Source: Fluviicola sp.
GTDB lineage: Bacteria; Bacteroidota; Bacteroidia; Flavobacteriales_D; Crocinitomicaceae
Length of the DNA: 64,000 nucleotides
Assembly: GCF_039596395.1 (NCBI RefSeq)
Contig: NZ_JBCNJT010000002.1
Span: forward strand, 248,001-312,000
Direction of reading: 5' to 3'
Position 1 is the stretch's first letter; each line of letters starts with the position of its first letter. Of this stretch, positions 44,171 through 51,520 are shown piece by piece. A model generated the notes under the pieces. It saw only the letters and a program-made list of their open reading frames with translations, did not search any database and was not told the DNA's origin. A program made the position numbers and the translations under genes.

Positions 44171-44823
44171 TATTCAACGGTTAAAACCAATGCGTTTGGT
44201 ATTTGTGCAGTGATTTTATTAAACATATTAACGTTGTAATCCTTGTTTATAACCACCGTCGGAACACCGTTTTGATAAGGCTTCTGAGGATCATTAGATA
44301 AAGTACTTGGAACCTCCGAAAACAATTTATTGATATCAAACCCAATAAACACTTTGTAATTCTTCTTTTTCTGCAGGAAGAACGGATTTCGAATCTTAAA
44401 ATTCAAATCATCCAAATCAGTCCATTCAATGACCATCGGAAAAGATTCCGGTCCTTTAGAATAAGTTCCTTCCAAACGGATACTCGGATTATTCGACTTA
44501 TCGATCAATGTTTTCAAATTGAATTCCGTGTAACTTCCCATAGGTACATCCAATGAAATGTACAAATCATCTTCCGTGGAAAACTGTACCTTCTGAGCGG
44601 GTAAACTCTTCGTAATCTCAATCGGAGAGCCCTTTTCACGAGTACCTGAAACAGTGAATTCTTTGGAATAAAAGAACCCTTTTGTTACCGCATAATTTCC
44701 CTGACTATTGGTTGTTGATTGAAATTTCCAATTTAGTCCAAGATAAGCAGGCTGCTTCAAGTTGTATCTTTCACAACCGGAACCTAAAACCACCAGTATC
44801 AATAATAGGTATAATGCCCTCAT
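44170..44823 (-). CDS. Lipoprotein of unknown function, first gene of the ECF sigma operon
   Basis: Protein of 217 residues. The start MRALYLLLILVVLGSGC gives a lipobox (LGSGC) with the lipidated Cys at position 17; longer in-frame starts would bury it. The rest is beta-rich (about 15 strands by eye) with repeated FxxxL and YxV patterns and no known domain. It shares an operon with the sigma and anti-sigma genes, with its stop codon overlapping the sigma start, so it may be a periplasmic or outer-membrane sensor or a regulated envelope protein. The leader is short, about 15 nt after the ECF-type -10 element. Confidence 0.8.
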   Translation of the reverse strand: MRALYLLLILVVLGSGCERYNLKQPAYLGLNWKFQSTTNSQGNYAVTKGFFYSKEFTVSGTREKGSPIEITKSLPAQKVQFSTEDDLYISLDVPMGSYTEFNLKTLIDKSNNPSIRLEGTYSKGPESFPMVIEWTDLDDLNFKIRNPFFLQKKKNYKVFIGFDINKLFSEVPSTLSNDPQKPYQNGVPTVVINKDYNVNMFNKITAQIPNALVLTVE

Positions 44824-44844
44824 TTGTAAACAATTTAAAGCTAA

Positions 44845-44868
44845 GATACAGCTAAAATAAAAAGGTTG
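44845..44868 (-). promoter_or_regulatory. ECF sigma-type promoter, copy 3 (upstream of the sigma operon)
   Basis: CAACC at 44864-44868 and GTATC at 44845-44849 on the minus strand with a 14-bp spacer, context TTTCCAACCTTTTT. It is placed to give a leader of about 15 nt before the lipoprotein ATG. The match to two other copies is exact in the -35 region and spacer length; the -10 differs in one base (GTATC versus GCATC). Confidence 0.65.
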
Positions 44869-44909
44869 GAAATTAATCTTATTTAGAAGTATTATAAATA
44901 GCATTTTGC

Positions 44910-44917
44910 TACCTTTG
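44910..44917 (+). promoter_or_regulatory. -7 box of sufS giving a near-leaderless mRNA
   Basis: TACCTTTG fits TAnnTTTG, and the sufS ATG begins 4 bp later. A -33 box at the expected distance is poor. If used, translation of sufSET begins on a leaderless or nearly leaderless message. Confidence 0.5.
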
Positions 44918-44921
44918 TACC

Positions 44922-46157
44922 ATGGAAAATCCATCAAAAAGAAAATTCAATGTGCGTGATATCCGCCAGGACTTCCCTGCATTACGCCAACAAGTATACG
45001 GAAAGAACCTCATCTACTTTGATAACGGCGCAACTTCTCAAAAACCGCAAATGGTACTGGATGCCATTAACCAATATTACAGCAAGGACAATGCGAACAT
45101 CCACCGCGGGGTGCACCATTTGAGCCAAAAGGCTACGAACGAATACGAAGAAGCACGTGAAATTATCCGCCGGTTTATTAATGCCGGAAAAAAAGAAGAA
45201 ATTATTTTCACCAAGGGAACAACCGACGGAATTAACCTCGTTGCAAATTCTTTCGGTGAATTACTGAGCGCCGGAGATGAAATCATGATTTCCGCCATGG
45301 AACACCATTCCAACATTGTTCCGTGGCAAATGCTGGCAGAACGCAAGAAATTAGTACTGAAAGTGATCCCGATCAATAAACGCGGCGAATTGCTGATGGA
45401 AGAATACCAGAACATGCTTTCTTCCAAAACGAAACTGGTTGCGGTTACCCACATTTCAAACAGTTTGGGAACGGTTAACCCGGTAGAACAGATCATTCAA
45501 GCAGCGCACGCTGTGGGAGCAAAAGTACTGATTGACGGAGCGCAGAGCGTACAGCATACAAAAGTAGACGTTACAGCCATGAACTGTGACTTTTTCGTCT
45601 TCTCCGGACACAAGGTTTTCGGACCTACCGGAATCGGGGTGCTTTACGGTAAAGAAGCGCTTTTGGATGAAATGCCTCCTTACCAGGGTGGCGGTGATAT
45701 GATTGCCAAAGTAACATTCGAGCGTACAACTTACAACGAATTGCCGTTTAAATTTGAAGCGGGAACACCGCACATTGCCGGCGGAATTTGTTTGGGAACC
45801 GCTTTGAACTACCTGGACCAGTTCAACCCGCACGAACTGGAAGAATACGAGCGTGAATTGACCGAATACGCACAGGAAATGCTTGAAACATTCGAAAATA
45901 TCAAGCTGATCGGAACAGCAAAGAACAAAACTTCCGTGGTTGCTTTTACGGTAGACGGAATCCATCCTTTCGACATCGGGACACTGCTGGACAAACAGGG
46001 AATTGCTGTCAGAACAGGACATCACTGTACACAACCATTGATGGATTTCTATCAGATTCCCGGAACGGTGCGCGCTTCCTTTGCATTTTACAATACACGC
46101 GAAGAAATTGATCAATTTATAGCAGCAGTGGAGAAGAGTATTTCCATGCTGGGTTAG
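44922..46157 (+). CDS. sufS: Cysteine desulfurase SufS
   Basis: PLP enzyme that takes sulfur from L-cysteine for Fe-S cluster assembly, 411 residues. The PLP lysine is in FSGHKVFGPTG, and the catalytic cysteine is in RTGHHCTQPLM, the RxGHHC motif typical of SufS-type (group II) enzymes. It is followed 8 bp later by sufE, its sulfur acceptor. The gene is separated from sufABCD by about 7.4 kb and has its own promoter, an unusual split. Confidence 0.96.
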   Translation: MENPSKRKFNVRDIRQDFPALRQQVYGKNLIYFDNGATSQKPQMVLDAINQYYSKDNANIHRGVHHLSQKATNEYEEAREIIRRFINAGKKEEIIFTKGTTDGINLVANSFGELLSAGDEIMISAMEHHSNIVPWQMLAERKKLVLKVIPINKRGELLMEEYQNMLSSKTKLVAVTHISNSLGTVNPVEQIIQAAHAVGAKVLIDGAQSVQHTKVDVTAMNCDFFVFSGHKVFGPTGIGVLYGKEALLDEMPPYQGGGDMIAKVTFERTTYNELPFKFEAGTPHIAGGICLGTALNYLDQFNPHELEEYERELTEYAQEMLETFENIKLIGTAKNKTSVVAFTVDGIHPFDIGTLLDKQGIAVRTGHHCTQPLMDFYQIPGTVRASFAFYNTREEIDQFIAAVEKSISMLG

Positions 46158-46165
46158 GAGAGAAA

Positions 46166-46582
46166 ATGACAATAGAACAAAAACAACAAGAAATCATTGA
46201 TGATTTTTCTATCTACGACGACTGGATGGAGAAATACGAATACATCATTGAGCTTGGAAAAGAACTTCCTTTAATTGACCCGGAGAAAAAAACGGACGAC
46301 CGTTTGATCGAAGGTTGCCAGAGCCGTGTTTGGCTTGATGCAGCCATTGAGAACAACAAACTCCAGTTAACGGCAGATTCGGATGCGATCATCACCAAAG
46401 GAATCATTGGTTTGCTGATTCGCGTTTTAGACAACGAAACACCGGAAGACATCGTAAAAAGTGATCTTCATTTCATATCAGACATCGGACTACAAGAACA
46501 TCTTTCACCTACTCGGGCAAACGGATTACTGAGTATGGTCAAAAAAATCAAATTACTGGCATTGTCCTCATTAGCAAAATAA
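46166..46582 (+). CDS. sufE: SufE-like sulfur acceptor
   Basis: Cytoplasmic protein of 138 residues that accepts persulfide sulfur from SufS and passes it to SufB. The acceptor cysteine is in LIEGCQSRVWL, the family signature. Length is standard. One base separates its stop from the next ATG, so translation of sufT is probably coupled. Confidence 0.94.
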   Translation: MTIEQKQQEIIDDFSIYDDWMEKYEYIIELGKELPLIDPEKKTDDRLIEGCQSRVWLDAAIENNKLQLTADSDAIITKGIIGLLIRVLDNETPEDIVKSDLHFISDIGLQEHLSPTRANGLLSMVKKIKLLALSSLAK

Positions 46583-46583
46583 G

Positions 46584-46889
46584 ATGGAACATTTAGAAGA
46601 CAAAATAGTAGAAATACTAAAAACCATATTCGATCCGGAAATCCCGGTTGATATCTACGAATTGGGCTTAATCTACGAGGTTCGCATCTCCAAGGAAGGA
46701 GTTGTGGAAATCGATATGACACTGACTTCTCCCAACTGCCCCGTTGCAGAATCCCTTCCGAAAGACGTGAAGGAGAAAGTGGAAAGTGTGGACGGAGTGT
46801 CCGAAGCACACGTAAACATTGTATTCGACCCGCCATGGGACAAGGATATGATGAGCGAAGAAGCGAAGCTGGAACTTGGATTTTTATAA
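46584..46889 (+). CDS. sufT: SufT-like DUF59/MIP18 family protein
   Basis: Protein of 101 residues of the MIP18/DUF59 family, which takes part in Fe-S cluster maturation. Motifs are DPEIPVDIYELGLIYEV near the start, MTLTSPNCPVAESLP with the conserved Cys, and VVFDPPWD-like NIVFDPPWD near the end. The position after sufS-sufE and the short size support SufT; PaaD-like members of the same family are excluded by context. Confidence 0.88.
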   Translation: MEHLEDKIVEILKTIFDPEIPVDIYELGLIYEVRISKEGVVEIDMTLTSPNCPVAESLPKDVKEKVESVDGVSEAHVNIVFDPPWDKDMMSEEAKLELGFL

Positions 46890-46892
46890 ACC

Positions 46893-46956
46893 AGTTCAAA
46901 AGACGAAATGTTCAAAAGTTCCATTTAAACTTTTTGAACGCTTTGAACGTTTTGAC
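46893..46956. repeat. TTGAAC-type repeat tract after sufT
   Basis: Left part reads GTTCAAAAGACG... with GTTCAAAAGTTCC, right part TTTTTGAACGCTTTGAACG, so the tract is again an imperfect inverted arrangement of TTGAAC words. Confidence 0.45.
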
Positions 46957-46988
46957 CCCCTCGTTTTTTTATAAAATTTAAAAATATG

Positions 46989-47016
46989 GTAGGGACGCGA
47001 TGCATTGCGTCCCTAC
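46989..47016. repeat. 28-bp palindrome upstream of fabF (REP-like)
   Basis: Arms GTAGGGACGC and GCGTCCCTAC are exact reverse complements around an 8-bp centre GATGCATT. A related palindrome of the same length follows fabF. Elements of this form occur dispersed in many genomes. It could also terminate the sufSET message, although no T-run follows at once. Confidence 0.6.
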
Positions 47017-47022
47017 AGTTTT

Positions 47023-47030
47023 TAAATTTG
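47023..47030 (+). promoter_or_regulatory. -7 box of the fabF promoter
   Basis: TAAATTTG fits TAnnTTTG and leaves a leader of about 18 nt. The upstream palindrome occupies the -33 region, so it may influence this promoter. Confidence 0.5.
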
Positions 47031-47051
47031 CACCGTTAATCGAAACAATTT

Positions 47052-48296
47052 ATGATGACAAGAAGAGTTGTAATTACCGGTTTGGGAGCCCTTACACCAA
47101 TCGGAAACAACGTTCCTGATTTTTGGAACAACATGAAAGCAGGTAAAAGCGGTGCAGCACCGATTACCAAATTTGACACATCGAAATTCAAAACAACTTT
47201 CGCTTGTGAAGTGAAAGGATACAATCCGGCAGATCACTTTGATGTGAAGGAAATCCGTAAATACGACCCGTTTTCTCAATACGCACTGGTTGCAGTTCGT
47301 GAAGCAGTTGCTGATGCAGGAATTAACTTCGAAGAATTGAACCGCGACCGTATCGGGGTGATCTGGGGATCCGGAAACGGGGGAATCCAGACATTCCAGG
47401 ACCAGATGAAAGAATATTGTGCAGGTGACGGAACTCCGCGCTTCACGCCATTCTTTATCCCGAGAATCCTGGTAGACATTGCTTCCGGGATTATTTCCAT
47501 GGAATACGGTCTGCGCGGAATCAATTACTGTGCAGTTTCTGCCTGTGCTACTTCCAACACTGCTATGATCGATGCTTTCAACTACATCAAGTGGGGAAAA
47601 GCAAATATGATCATTACCGGCGGATCTGAAGCAGCAGTCAACGAAGCAGCGATCGGAGGATTCTCTTCCGCTCAGGCTTTGTCTAAACGCAATGATTCCT
47701 ACGAAACAGCTTCACGCCCGTTTGATGTAACCCGCGACGGTTTCGTGATGGGTGAAGGTGCCGGAGCAATCATCCTGGAAGAATACGAACATGCTGTTGC
47801 TCGTGGTGCGAAAATCTATGCAGAAGTTGTCGGTGGCGGAATGGCCGCTGATGCTTATCACCTAACGGGGACGCACCCGGAAGGAGACGGAGCTGTTTTG
47901 GGGATGGAAGAAGCCTTGCGCGATGCGGAAATCGGTCCGGAACAAATTGACTACGTGAACATGCACGCCACTTCTACTCCTCAGGGAGATAACAGCGAGT
48001 TGATTGCTTTGAGACGCGTTTTCGGTGAAAAAACCGACCTGAGTGTTTCGGGGACAAAATCCATGACCGGTCACTTGCTTGGAGCGGCCGGAGCAGTGGA
48101 AGCCATTTCCTGTATTCTGGCGATCCGCGATTCGGTAGTTCCTCCAACAATCAACACTACGGAGATCGAACCGGAATTCAAAGATTTGTATGACTTCCCG
48201 CTAGGAAAAGGGAAAGCAAAAGAGATCAATTATGCCATGAGCAATACCTTTGGTTTCGGTGGGCACATTGCCACCGTGATTTTCAAGAAAATATAA
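47052..48296 (+). CDS. fabF: Beta-ketoacyl-ACP synthase II
   Basis: Condensing enzyme of fatty acid elongation, 414 residues. The catalytic triad is visible: Cys in AVSACATSN, His in MHATSTPQGD and His in TGHLLGAAG. The C-terminal NTFGFGGHI is also characteristic. Two ATG codons stand in tandem; either may be used. It stands alone on the plus strand, between two palindromic repeats, without an adjacent acpP, which is often next to fabF in other bacteria. Confidence 0.95.
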   Translation: MMTRRVVITGLGALTPIGNNVPDFWNNMKAGKSGAAPITKFDTSKFKTTFACEVKGYNPADHFDVKEIRKYDPFSQYALVAVREAVADAGINFEELNRDRIGVIWGSGNGGIQTFQDQMKEYCAGDGTPRFTPFFIPRILVDIASGIISMEYGLRGINYCAVSACATSNTAMIDAFNYIKWGKANMIITGGSEAAVNEAAIGGFSSAQALSKRNDSYETASRPFDVTRDGFVMGEGAGAIILEEYEHAVARGAKIYAEVVGGGMAADAYHLTGTHPEGDGAVLGMEEALRDAEIGPEQIDYVNMHATSTPQGDNSELIALRRVFGEKTDLSVSGTKSMTGHLLGAAGAVEAISCILAIRDSVVPPTINTTEIEPEFKDLYDFPLGKGKAKEINYAMSNTFGFGGHIATVIFKKI

Positions 48297-48307
48297 TGCA
48301 AAAAACG

Positions 48308-48335
48308 GTGGGCACGCGATTAATCGCGTGCCCAC
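48308..48335. repeat. 28-bp palindrome downstream of fabF (REP-like)
   Basis: Arms GTGGGCACGCGAT and ATCGCGTGCCCAC form a perfect 13-bp stem around TA. It shares the G(T)xGGxACGCGAT layout with the element upstream of fabF. It lies between convergent fabF and hydrolase genes and may also stop transcription from both sides. Confidence 0.65.
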
Positions 48336-49165
48336 GTGGTTTTTATCCAATTCACCACCTGTTCACAGAAAAACTGCAATTCTTCCGAATCCCTTTTCAT
48401 GGGATGTGTGGTATTCAAAGTATGGCCTGCGTTCGGAATCGGTAGGAATGCATTTTGAGGGTTGTTTTTATATACCCACGAGAAAATCGTCCGGCCGTGC
48501 TCGAAAGGAACTGCTTCATCATCCACAGCATGTGCTACAAAACACGGAATGGTCAATTTCTCTACCACCGTTTGCATGCTCCAGGTAGAATCGCTTGCTA
48601 AAGTTTCGGCTAAAAATTCCGGTCCCTGCGGCAATTCCTGCTTTGTGCGCATATTCGGCCTGAAATACACGCCGTTTGCTTTCCATTCCTCCATGATTTC
48701 CGGAGTGCGTGTATCCAGCGTTCGAAGTGAATTCAATAAAATAATTCCGTTGAGTTTTATTCCTGCTTCCTGCATGGCTTTCGAAGCAAACATCGCTGAA
48801 AAACCACCCATACTGTGACCGAACAGGAATAATTGTTCCGGTTGATGGAAAACAGTATTTTCCGACAGCTGCCTGGCCATAAAAACCAGGTCTTCCACTT
48901 CCAGCCGGCGGCAATTGCTCTTATAGCTTTCCAAATCGTCGAAATAATCGCCGTCACCGGAGATACCGCAATGCGTGTAATTGAACGCAATGGAAGAAAT
49001 CCCGTTCTCAGCCAGGTATTTTTGGATCGTGGGAAACATCCCGAAATGGTAAAAGCCATTGTGGCCACAAGCCATCAATACGATAGCAGAATCCGGTCCG
49101 CAGGAGGCAAAATTTCCCCTGATCGTCCCATTCGGACTTTCGATCCGGAACACCTTATTTTCCAT
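48320..49165 (-). CDS. Alpha/beta hydrolase
   Basis: Protein of 281 residues with the nucleophile elbow GHSMGG (Ser118), the oxyanion-side HNGFYHFG segment and late Asp and His candidates in HAVDDEAVPFEHG and HTLNTTHPM, giving a Ser-Asp-His triad. No signal peptide, so cytoplasmic. It probably hydrolyses small esters, but the substrate is unknown. Its 3' end covers part of the palindrome downstream of fabF, and its start overlaps the end of the upstream hydrolase gene by 11 bp, indicating one transcript. Confidence 0.82.
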   Translation of the reverse strand: MENKVFRIESPNGTIRGNFASCGPDSAIVLMACGHNGFYHFGMFPTIQKYLAENGISSIAFNYTHCGISGDGDYFDDLESYKSNCRRLEVEDLVFMARQLSENTVFHQPEQLFLFGHSMGGFSAMFASKAMQEAGIKLNGIILLNSLRTLDTRTPEIMEEWKANGVYFRPNMRTKQELPQGPEFLAETLASDSTWSMQTVVEKLTIPCFVAHAVDDEAVPFEHGRTIFSWVYKNNPQNAFLPIPNAGHTLNTTHPMKRDSEELQFFCEQVVNWIKTTWARD

Positions 49166-50399
49166 ATTTCATCAATTGCACCACTCCGGCAGAGGTTTGC
49201 AGGAAGTAAATTCCGTTTTCCAGGTTTTCTCCTTTTACGCGAATTCCTGTAGCCGTTTTCGCATATTCCACCGGTAATTCATGCCCGGAAATATCCACCA
49301 GGCGAATTTGCGTGAGTTCATTGGCTGTTTCCAGTACAAAATCGCTTTGAAAAGGGTTCGGAGAAACTTTCAGCAGGTGCAGGTCATTTTCACTGATCCC
49401 GCCCAAAGGTTCGCAATACCCGATTCTCAGGTTAATGGATGAATCGCACGGAAACTGGTAGCTGCTCATGGGTCTTGTAATGTGCGGAGCATCTGTCTGA
49501 AGAATGGGTTTCAATCCGGCGGGCATCGTTGTCTGCGCTGCAGAACCATTCCCGAGACAAACGTCCTTCGCAGCGATGTTACCGTTCCACACATAATCTG
49601 CCAATGCATCCAAAATGCGGTAAATTCCGTAGTAATCATGCGCATTCAAAGCAATGACCGTATTGGGAGTATTGTGATCTGCCGGGTAAATGTAGCCGTT
49701 CACCGTATCTCTTTGAAGCACCAGGAAATCCTTTTCCGAATTTGCAATTGAAATATTCCGGAAAATATCTGCTGCCAGGCGATGGTCATTCGTAGAATCG
49801 CTTTCGTAAATCTCCGTAACGAGTCTGACATCCGAAGGGAAATTCTGCAAATCATTCTGGCTGATATTATAGGAATACCACTGCGCGGAAACATAGATAA
49901 AACGCCCGTTGCTTCCCCAGTTATTTTCGGTAAAGCACTTGAATGCATTCCCGAAAGAAGCACCGCCCCCAAAAGAATGGCCCATAAATGCCGCTCTGGT
50001 GGTGTCGATAATGTTCGGATAATCGCGCGCTGCCTTGCGGAATCCCTGTAACAGGTTTTCATAGCGCAACGGAACGGATACTCCTGTAGTTTGGTACGGA
50101 ACGAAAACCAATGCATATCCTTTTTTGGCCACGAAATCCGTTAAACCTTTGATGTAAACCGGGTTATTTCCTCCATAACCATGTGAATAAAAAATCGTAG
50201 GAACCGGCGTTGTAATTTGTTGCGGGTGATAGATTACGATGTCTTCACCCGGAAAATTGACATTTTCGAAGGCTTCTGATGCTACCGTATAGCTCCCGTC
50301 AGAACCATAGCCCGAACTTGGTTTCCCCACATTCGGATCTGAGTATTGAGCTGTTGTTAAAAACGGAATCGTTAAAATGAGTGCGGAAAGTATTTTCAT
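49155..50399 (-). CDS. Exported dienelactone hydrolase / polyester hydrolase-like enzyme with T9SS type A domain
   Basis: Protein of 414 residues with a signal peptide (MKILSALILTIPFLTTAQ), an alpha/beta hydrolase domain (about 35-320) with the Ser elbow FMGHSFGGGASF and a VPTIFYSHGYGG oxyanion-hole region, and a C-terminal T9SS type A domain (about 340-414) with SPNPFQSDFVL and GIYFLQTSAG. The domain resembles the dienelactone hydrolase-like group that includes polyester- and chlorophyllase-type enzymes. The T9SS domain means it acts outside the cell or on the surface. Substrate not determined. The in-frame ATG 126 bp upstream is rejected because it would place the signal peptide inside the protein. 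Confidence 0.8.
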   Translation of the reverse strand: MKILSALILTIPFLTTAQYSDPNVGKPSSGYGSDGSYTVASEAFENVNFPGEDIVIYHPQQITTPVPTIFYSHGYGGNNPVYIKGLTDFVAKKGYALVFVPYQTTGVSVPLRYENLLQGFRKAARDYPNIIDTTRAAFMGHSFGGGASFGNAFKCFTENNWGSNGRFIYVSAQWYSYNISQNDLQNFPSDVRLVTEIYESDSTNDHRLAADIFRNISIANSEKDFLVLQRDTVNGYIYPADHNTPNTVIALNAHDYYGIYRILDALADYVWNGNIAAKDVCLGNGSAAQTTMPAGLKPILQTDAPHITRPMSSYQFPCDSSINLRIGYCEPLGGISENDLHLLKVSPNPFQSDFVLETANELTQIRLVDISGHELPVEYAKTATGIRVKGENLENGIYFLQTSAGVVQLMKYGK

Positions 50400-50488
50400 G
50401 TGTTGCGTATTAGTTTGCCGTTTAGATGTTGTTGTATGCAGAAAGTTTAATTCGACCTGTGAAAATAGGCAAGCTCTTTTAAAGGTAC

Positions 50489-51364
50489 TTAAAACATTCC
50501 GAAATAACAGACACCGTTTCTCCAAAAGACAGCCGGGAAAGGTATTTTAATCGAATTCAACGGTTTCAACACCTTTTTTAACCACGGCTTTTTAATGGGA
50601 AGTTGTGCCCAGTCAATATCCAGTGAAATGGCATATTCCTGTTTGGCGAAATACGTTTTACCCGTATTCAAATCTGTGTAAGTATTTAAATCCCCGTTTA
50701 GTTTGGAATCGATGCTGTACCCGAAACCAACCTGGATCCATTTCGGGAATTTGGATTGTTTGAAAAACGTTCCGGGAGCCACGCACAGCCAATAACTTTG
50801 TGCATTGTAATCTTTCAGCAATCTTTCCGGGAAATTGGAACCCAGGGTATTCGGCCGGATTGCGGCATAAGGTGAAGGTTTGTAACCGAATTTGAGTTGA
50901 AAACGCTGTTCGTCCCAACCCAATTGCTGTCCCAGGAATAAACCGACCCCGGCTGTATTTGCAGTCAGATCGGCCCAGGAAAATCCCCACTCCGCGCTGA
51001 ATCCATCCAAAATTTCCACGGAAAGCTGGTAGGTCCAGGCAATTCCTCCCGAAACGAGCACGGCTTTCTTTTTAGGCATTCGCGCCCAGCGCCAGGCTGC
51101 ATAATTTACGGTCGACAATTTATAAGCCGTGTATGCATGGCCGAATTTGTCCATGTAAAGCCATTCGTTGGAATCGTCAAAGGAGTGGAATTTCGATTTG
51201 GGGTATTCCTGATACCAAACCGCTGAAAGCAAGGCTACACTTCCTCCGCCCAATACCAGATCCGTTCCGCCGACCCAATAAGAACGCTTGTTCCACGTAG
51301 TATCCGCTTGCTGGGCAGAAACGGAAACAGACGCAAAAAAAAGACAGAAAAGGAGCACTTTCAC
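50489..51364 (-). CDS. DUF2279 (YfiM-like) envelope protein
   Basis: Protein of about 291 residues: signal peptide MKVLLFCLFFASVSVSAQ and the DUF2279 hallmark WLYMDKFGHAYTAYKL, in a fold with hydrophobic membrane-associated segments and C-terminal strands. The function of the family is unknown; the E. coli relative YfiM is a predicted lipoprotein. The start is a GTG (giving MKVLL) rather than a TTG 15 bp upstream; a TATTTTTC near -7 supports a very short or absent leader. It precedes the T9SS hydrolase gene by 89 bp on the same strand. Confidence 0.7.
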   Translation of the reverse strand: MKVLLFCLFFASVSVSAQQADTTWNKRSYWVGGTDLVLGGGSVALLSAVWYQEYPKSKFHSFDDSNEWLYMDKFGHAYTAYKLSTVNYAAWRWARMPKKKAVLVSGGIAWTYQLSVEILDGFSAEWGFSWADLTANTAGVGLFLGQQLGWDEQRFQLKFGYKPSPYAAIRPNTLGSNFPERLLKDYNAQSYWLCVAPGTFFKQSKFPKWIQVGFGYSIDSKLNGDLNTYTDLNTGKTYFAKQEYAISLDIDWAQLPIKKPWLKKVLKPLNSIKIPFPAVFWRNGVCYFGMF

Positions 51365-51416
51365 GACTGAAAAATACAACTTTCTGTCTTTAATCTCTTT
51401 TGACAGGATTTAAAAA

Positions 51417-51520
51417 TGTTCAAATGTTCAAATTCTAATTAATCTCTTTGACCCTTGACCTCTTTGAACTCCTTTAAACTTTTTTTGAACTTTCTTTTTG
51501 AACTTTCTTTTTGAACTTTC
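51417..51520. repeat. TTGAAC-type repeat tract ending at the YceI-fusion stop codon
   Basis: Variants of TTTGAAC fill the spacer. At the right end the 13-bp unit TTTCTTTTTGAAC repeats three times with exact period and runs straight into the stop codon of the next gene. Confidence 0.55.
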
